Shown: piece after piece, positions 61,601 through 64,000 of the stretch
How the letters are laid out: each line of letters begins with the position of its first letter
How positions within the stretch are numbered: the first letter of the stretch is position 1
Assembly (NCBI RefSeq): GCF_006124995.1
Contig: NZ_QEWN01000109.1
Location: forward strand, 1-64,000
Length of the DNA stretch: 64,000 bases
Reading direction: 5' to 3'
Source: Vibrio sp. Hep-1b-8
Lineage (GTDB): Bacteria; Pseudomonadota; Gammaproteobacteria; Enterobacterales; Vibrionaceae
The notes under the pieces: model-generated
Seen by the model: only the letters and a program-made list of their open reading frames with translations
What the model was told of the DNA's origin: nothing
Databases searched by the model: none
Program-made: the position numbers and the translations under genes

Positions 61601-61826
61601 AAAGTACGCGCAGAGCTTTGTCTGCGTGTTCAGCCATTTCAATACCTTCGTCAGTTAAGTAGCCACCATCAGGAAGTGTGCACAACCCTTTCTCATATAG
61701 GCGCTGTACAGCCGCCTGCATCTCTTCAGAAGCATCATGGTGAACTTTAATACCGGTTGCAGCACTACTGATATCAAACTGAAGCAAGAGATTAAGTTCA
61801 GCCATATGGTCAGGCGTAAATTTCAT
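61593..61826 (-). CDS. TIGR02647 family protein
   Basis: A 77-residue protein of the TIGR02647 family found in Vibrio, Pseudomonas and relatives, with no known function. Its core is LLLQFDISSAATGIKVHHDASEEMQAAVQRLYEKGL (about 13-48) and LTDEGIEMAEHADKAL. The shape suggests a small winged-helix fold. The gene stands alone, with AAGGAATT before the ATG as ribosome binding site. Confidence 0.85.
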   Translation of the reverse strand: MKFTPDHMAELNLLLQFDISSAATGIKVHHDASEEMQAAVQRLYEKGLCTLPDGGYLTDEGIEMAEHADKALRVLSS

Positions 61827-62368
61827 AATTAATTCCTTATCGAACGTACTGGATTCAAGGTAATCAGGATGATGCGAATCGGCAACTCAATGAGTTGAGA
61901 AATGTTATCCAAGCCTTACTTTAACAACAGGATAGAACGAAATTGGTTATCTGCTGTGCAATCGAAGAGAGACTAGATCAGAATCAAAGAATTATCTGCT
62001 AAGCGGAATATTGGCTTGTCATTATTTGGGGCAATCGCCCAAATGTTAGGGATTTAAGTTATGGCCAAATGCGCCAGTATACTAATGTCTAATAGCCAAC
62101 AAGCATAATAAAGTTTGTTATTATGAATATTCAAACTAAAACAATAATCCGCGCTCTACTTTAGTAGTAATTGATGTTTAAGTTATTGATTTTAAATGCT
62201 GTTTTTAATTGATTTAGTGAGCATTTATCTAAATTTATCTTTGTATTAGCCTTAGTTTTCATGAGGTGAAAAAGATTTTGTCTACTTGAATGATTTAACG
62301 CTTGAATTTGATCACAATTCACGTAATTATCCGCGCCCACTAATCCATATGTTGCAAAATGTTTCCCG
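61827..62368. other. Long AT-rich gap before focA
   Basis: A 542-base gap with no gene I can support. An open frame on the minus strand (62161-62382) overlaps the focA start and looks like chance. A weak FNR/CRP-like sequence (TTTGAT, then ATTCA after 4 bases) lies at 62307-62321. A short dyad sits near 62022-62040. Confidence 0.45.
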
Positions 62369-63214
62369 ATGATAAATCTCAATCAGTTTGATTCATTATT
62401 ACCTCCTCAAATGGCTGAGCGTGCGGCAGAAATTGGCGTAGGCAAAGCAACCAAAGATCCTGTTAAATCATTCCTATTGGCGATCTCCGCAGGTATCCAT
62501 ATTGGTATCGCATTTGTGTTCTATACCATAGTAACGACAGGTGCAGGTGACCTGCCTTGGGGCATCACACGCCTGCTGGGTGGCCTTGCCTTCAGCTTAG
62601 GTCTGATCCTTGTGGTTGTGACGGGTGGGGAGCTGTTTACCAGTTCTGTTTTGACCTTAGTGGCGCGTGCCAGTGGCAAGATTACGTGGAAAATGCTGTT
62701 TAAGAACTGGCTGGTTGTCTACGGTGGAAATCTTATTGGTGCCTTGTTGCTAGTTGTTTGTATGTTGATGACCAAACAGTACATGTTTGACCATGGGCTG
62801 GTTGGCCTTAACGCAATGGCGATTTCCCAGCATAAGCTACATCACACGTTTTTATCCGCTGTTGCTTTGGGGGTAATGTGTAACGTACTAGTCTGTGTCG
62901 CTGTATGGATGACCTTTAGTGGACGTACACTTACCGACAAGATTGCAGTGATGATTTTACCTGTCGCGATGTTCGTATCTGCCGGATTTGAACACTGTAT
63001 TGCGAACATGTTCCAAGTGCCAATGGCTATCGGCATCAAGTATTTTGCGCCAGCTGAGTTTTGGCAGATGACGGGTGCGAATATTGCTGATTATGCCGAC
63101 CTGAACATGATCGATTTTATTACTAACAACCTAATTCCAGTGACACTAGGCAACATTATTGGCGGCGGAGTGTTTGTCGGAATGTGGTACTGGTTGATCT
63201 ATCTAAGAGACTAA
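62369..63214 (+). CDS. focA: Formate channel FocA
   Basis: A 281-residue six-helix FNT-family channel that moves formate across the inner membrane during fermentation. It aligns along its length with E. coli FocA: FDSLLPPQMAERAAEIGVGKATK at the start, GGELFTSSVLTLVARASGKITW, the HHTFLSAVALGVMCN segment with the pore His in SAGFEHCIANMF, and NLIPVTLGNIIGGG. There is no pflB next to it. No clear ribosome binding site precedes the ATG. Confidence 0.95.
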   Translation: MINLNQFDSLLPPQMAERAAEIGVGKATKDPVKSFLLAISAGIHIGIAFVFYTIVTTGAGDLPWGITRLLGGLAFSLGLILVVVTGGELFTSSVLTLVARASGKITWKMLFKNWLVVYGGNLIGALLLVVCMLMTKQYMFDHGLVGLNAMAISQHKLHHTFLSAVALGVMCNVLVCVAVWMTFSGRTLTDKIAVMILPVAMFVSAGFEHCIANMFQVPMAIGIKYFAPAEFWQMTGANIADYADLNMIDFITNNLIPVTLGNIIGGGVFVGMWYWLIYLRD

Positions 63215-63232
63215 CCGCATATCTCTTGATAT

Positions 63233-63260
63233 AAGGCTCACATTTGTGAGCCTTTTTTAG
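63233..63260 (+). terminator. Terminator of focA
   Basis: Nine-base stem AAGGCTCAC / GTGAGCCTT with an ATTT loop and T-run, 18 bases past the focA stop. It is just before the convergent 41-residue ORF. Confidence 0.92.
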
Positions 63261-63272
63261 TAGCAAAACTGC

Positions 63273-63398
63273 TTATCGATATTCGACACCCAGCCATTCA
63301 TCTAACGCCTGAATCTCTCTTGGTTCATCTTTTAGCCAGTCACGAAAATCACTATTCTCGTTATCAGTATTGGTAGCGTCACTGCCATTGAAATACAT
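63273..63398 (-). CDS. 41-residue acidic protein, unrecognised
   Basis: A short ATG frame with a good AGAGGG ribosome binding site 8 bases upstream. It encodes 41 residues, with about one third Asp, Glu or Asn. The second half is likely helical (DFRDWLKDEPREIQALDEWLGVEYR). It is convergent with focA, and the shared terminator lies just past its stop. I do not recognise a family. The site, codon pattern and DWL...DEWLG repetition argue for a real gene. Confidence 0.6.
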   Translation of the reverse strand: MYFNGSDATNTDNENSDFRDWLKDEPREIQALDEWLGVEYR

Positions 63399-63562
63399 TA
63401 CTTTATCCCTCTAATAAGTCCTGAGTGACAACCTAAGTGGGTCAGATGACAAGATTATTACGTTGCGTGAATTAAATTTTATGCGCATGAATGCAAAGAA
63501 AATTTTTATTGACCTCTCTGTAAGCTCTGGATAGACCAGTTGTAATGGATGTATCACCACGG

Positions 63563-63585
63563 TTATCCACAGAATCTGTGGATAA
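63563..63585. repeat. Inverted pair of perfect DnaA boxes
   Basis: TTATCCACA at 63563-63571 and TGTGGATAA at 63577-63585 are both exact matches to the DnaA box, in opposite orientation with a 5-base spacer. Including flanking bases the inverted repeat is 11 bp per arm. It lies 33 bases past the fetB stop. Confidence 0.9.
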
Positions 63586-63617
63586 GATCCAAAATCCCAT
63601 TGAGACAACTTACGAGA

Positions 63618-64000
63618 TCATTTGGTAGATGGGATGTGAACCAGTATACGTCCTTCCTTGCTAATACAGTTTCTCACCGTCAGCTTGAGCGCAGAGACGA
63701 TAGAAATCGTCATCATCACAAAGATCGCAACCATGATCATTAACTGATATTTAATGGCGATAATAGGACTTGCGCCGCCTAAAATTTGCCCAGTCATCAT
63801 TCCCGGTAGGGTAACCAAACCTGTCGTAGCCATTGTGGCAATGGTCGGAGCGAGTGAACGACGAATCGCATCACGCACAAAGGGTTGAGTGGCGTAATAT
63901 GGGGATGCACCTAAAGACAACGCGGCTTCGTATTCACTGCGACGAGTTTCGAGCCCTGAGAAAAAGGTCTGCATAGAGACGATATTACCACTCATAGAGT
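63618..64000 (-). CDS. fetB: FetB-type iron export ABC permease, 5' part cut by window end
   Basis: The last 127 residues of an UPF0014/FetB membrane protein. Recognisable features are EYEAALSLGASPYYATQPFVRDAIRRSLAPTIATMATTGLVTLPGMMTGQILGG (motifs LSLGAS, TTGLVTLPGMMTGQILGG) and AIKYQLMIMVAIFVMM, with two or three membrane helices. With FetA it exports iron and gives oxidative-stress resistance in E. coli. The frame is open to the right edge. The whole gene should be about 260 residues. Confidence 0.88.
   Translation of the reverse strand, partial: SMSGNIVSMQTFFSGLETRRSEYEAALSLGASPYYATQPFVRDAIRRSLAPTIATMATTGLVTLPGMMTGQILGGASPIIAIKYQLMIMVAIFVMMTISIVSALKLTVRNCISKEGRILVHIPSTK

Noticed and set aside
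62161..62382. 73-residue minus-strand open frame before focA
   Set aside because: AT-rich with Asn/Lys-rich composition, no ribosome binding site, no recognisable fold, and overlap with the focA start.
63411..63608. 65-residue minus-strand frame crossing the DnaA-box palindrome
   Set aside because: No ribosome binding site; its start lies within 10 bases of the fetB stop but the sequence looks random.

Overview
The window is ordinary chromosomal DNA of a marine gammaproteobacterium, almost certainly a Vibrio. The evidence is the set of Vibrio-type proteins (monomeric isocitrate dehydrogenase, Bpt, MukFEB, TorD/TorR, TfoX-family regulator, TIGR02647, RlmA, YciN). The gene order purR-like / tfoY-like / torD-torR / elyC-cmoM-muk, and topA near glgC-glgA, recalls V. 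cholerae chromosome 1 from memory; this was not searched. I see no rRNA, tRNA, CRISPR array, insertion sequence or prophage. About 59 protein genes fill the window, most short gaps hold rho-independent terminators, and one gene (fetB) runs off the right end.

Left part (1-13.9 kb): a ribbon-helix-helix protein, an exported alkaline phosphatase with a possible Pho box, a BCCT osmolyte transporter, a small unknown protein, a ChaN-type haem/iron lipoprotein with a good Fur box, rlmA, a hexose-6-phosphate mutarotase, gapA, msrB, a DUF2989 lipoprotein, yeaC, ychJ, an EAL-HDOD signalling protein, lpxH and ppiB. Next (14-23.5 kb) come housekeeping genes: cysS, tdk, infA, the N-degron transferases bpt and aat, a glycine-zipper protein, aroA, yciN and topA. 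From 23.6 to 31 kb lie a membrane sensor with a degenerate GGDEF domain, the glycogen genes glgC-glgA (overlapping, TTG start for glgA), a hydrolase, a DUF2007/TVP38 pair and a TfoX-family gene. The TfoX-family gene sits behind a clear c-di-GMP-I (GEMM) riboswitch.

Middle part (31-48.8 kb): purR, torD, torR, elyC, then the cmoM-mukF-mukE-mukB operon for chromosome condensation. A three-gene module follows: a lipoprotein retropepsin-like protease, a cysteine-free transglutaminase-like 7TM protein and an ATP-grasp ligase. Then come cmoB and cmoA, so with cmoM the whole wobble-uridine 5-oxyacetic-acid tRNA pathway is present, and a DUF72 protein.

Right part (49-64 kb): aspS, a membrane diguanylate cyclase with an intact GGEEF, rluE, monomeric icd, cspD, clpS-clpA (completing the N-degron set begun by aat and bpt), and a small operon (DUF218 protein, SDR-like protein, LysR remnant). 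The operon abuts a broken PACE efflux gene, and the junction looks like one deletion that removed the N-terminal halves of a divergent LysR/PACE pair. The window ends with a periplasmic solute-binding protein, a TIGR02647 protein, focA, an unlisted 41-residue ORF, an inverted pair of perfect DnaA boxes, and the 3' part of fetB.

The most useful second looks are the tfoY riboswitch, the LysR/PACE deletion scar, the protease/transglutaminase/ATP-grasp module, the DnaA-box palindrome, the 41-residue gene and several unexplained inverted repeats. I did not find a clearly new defence or mobile system.
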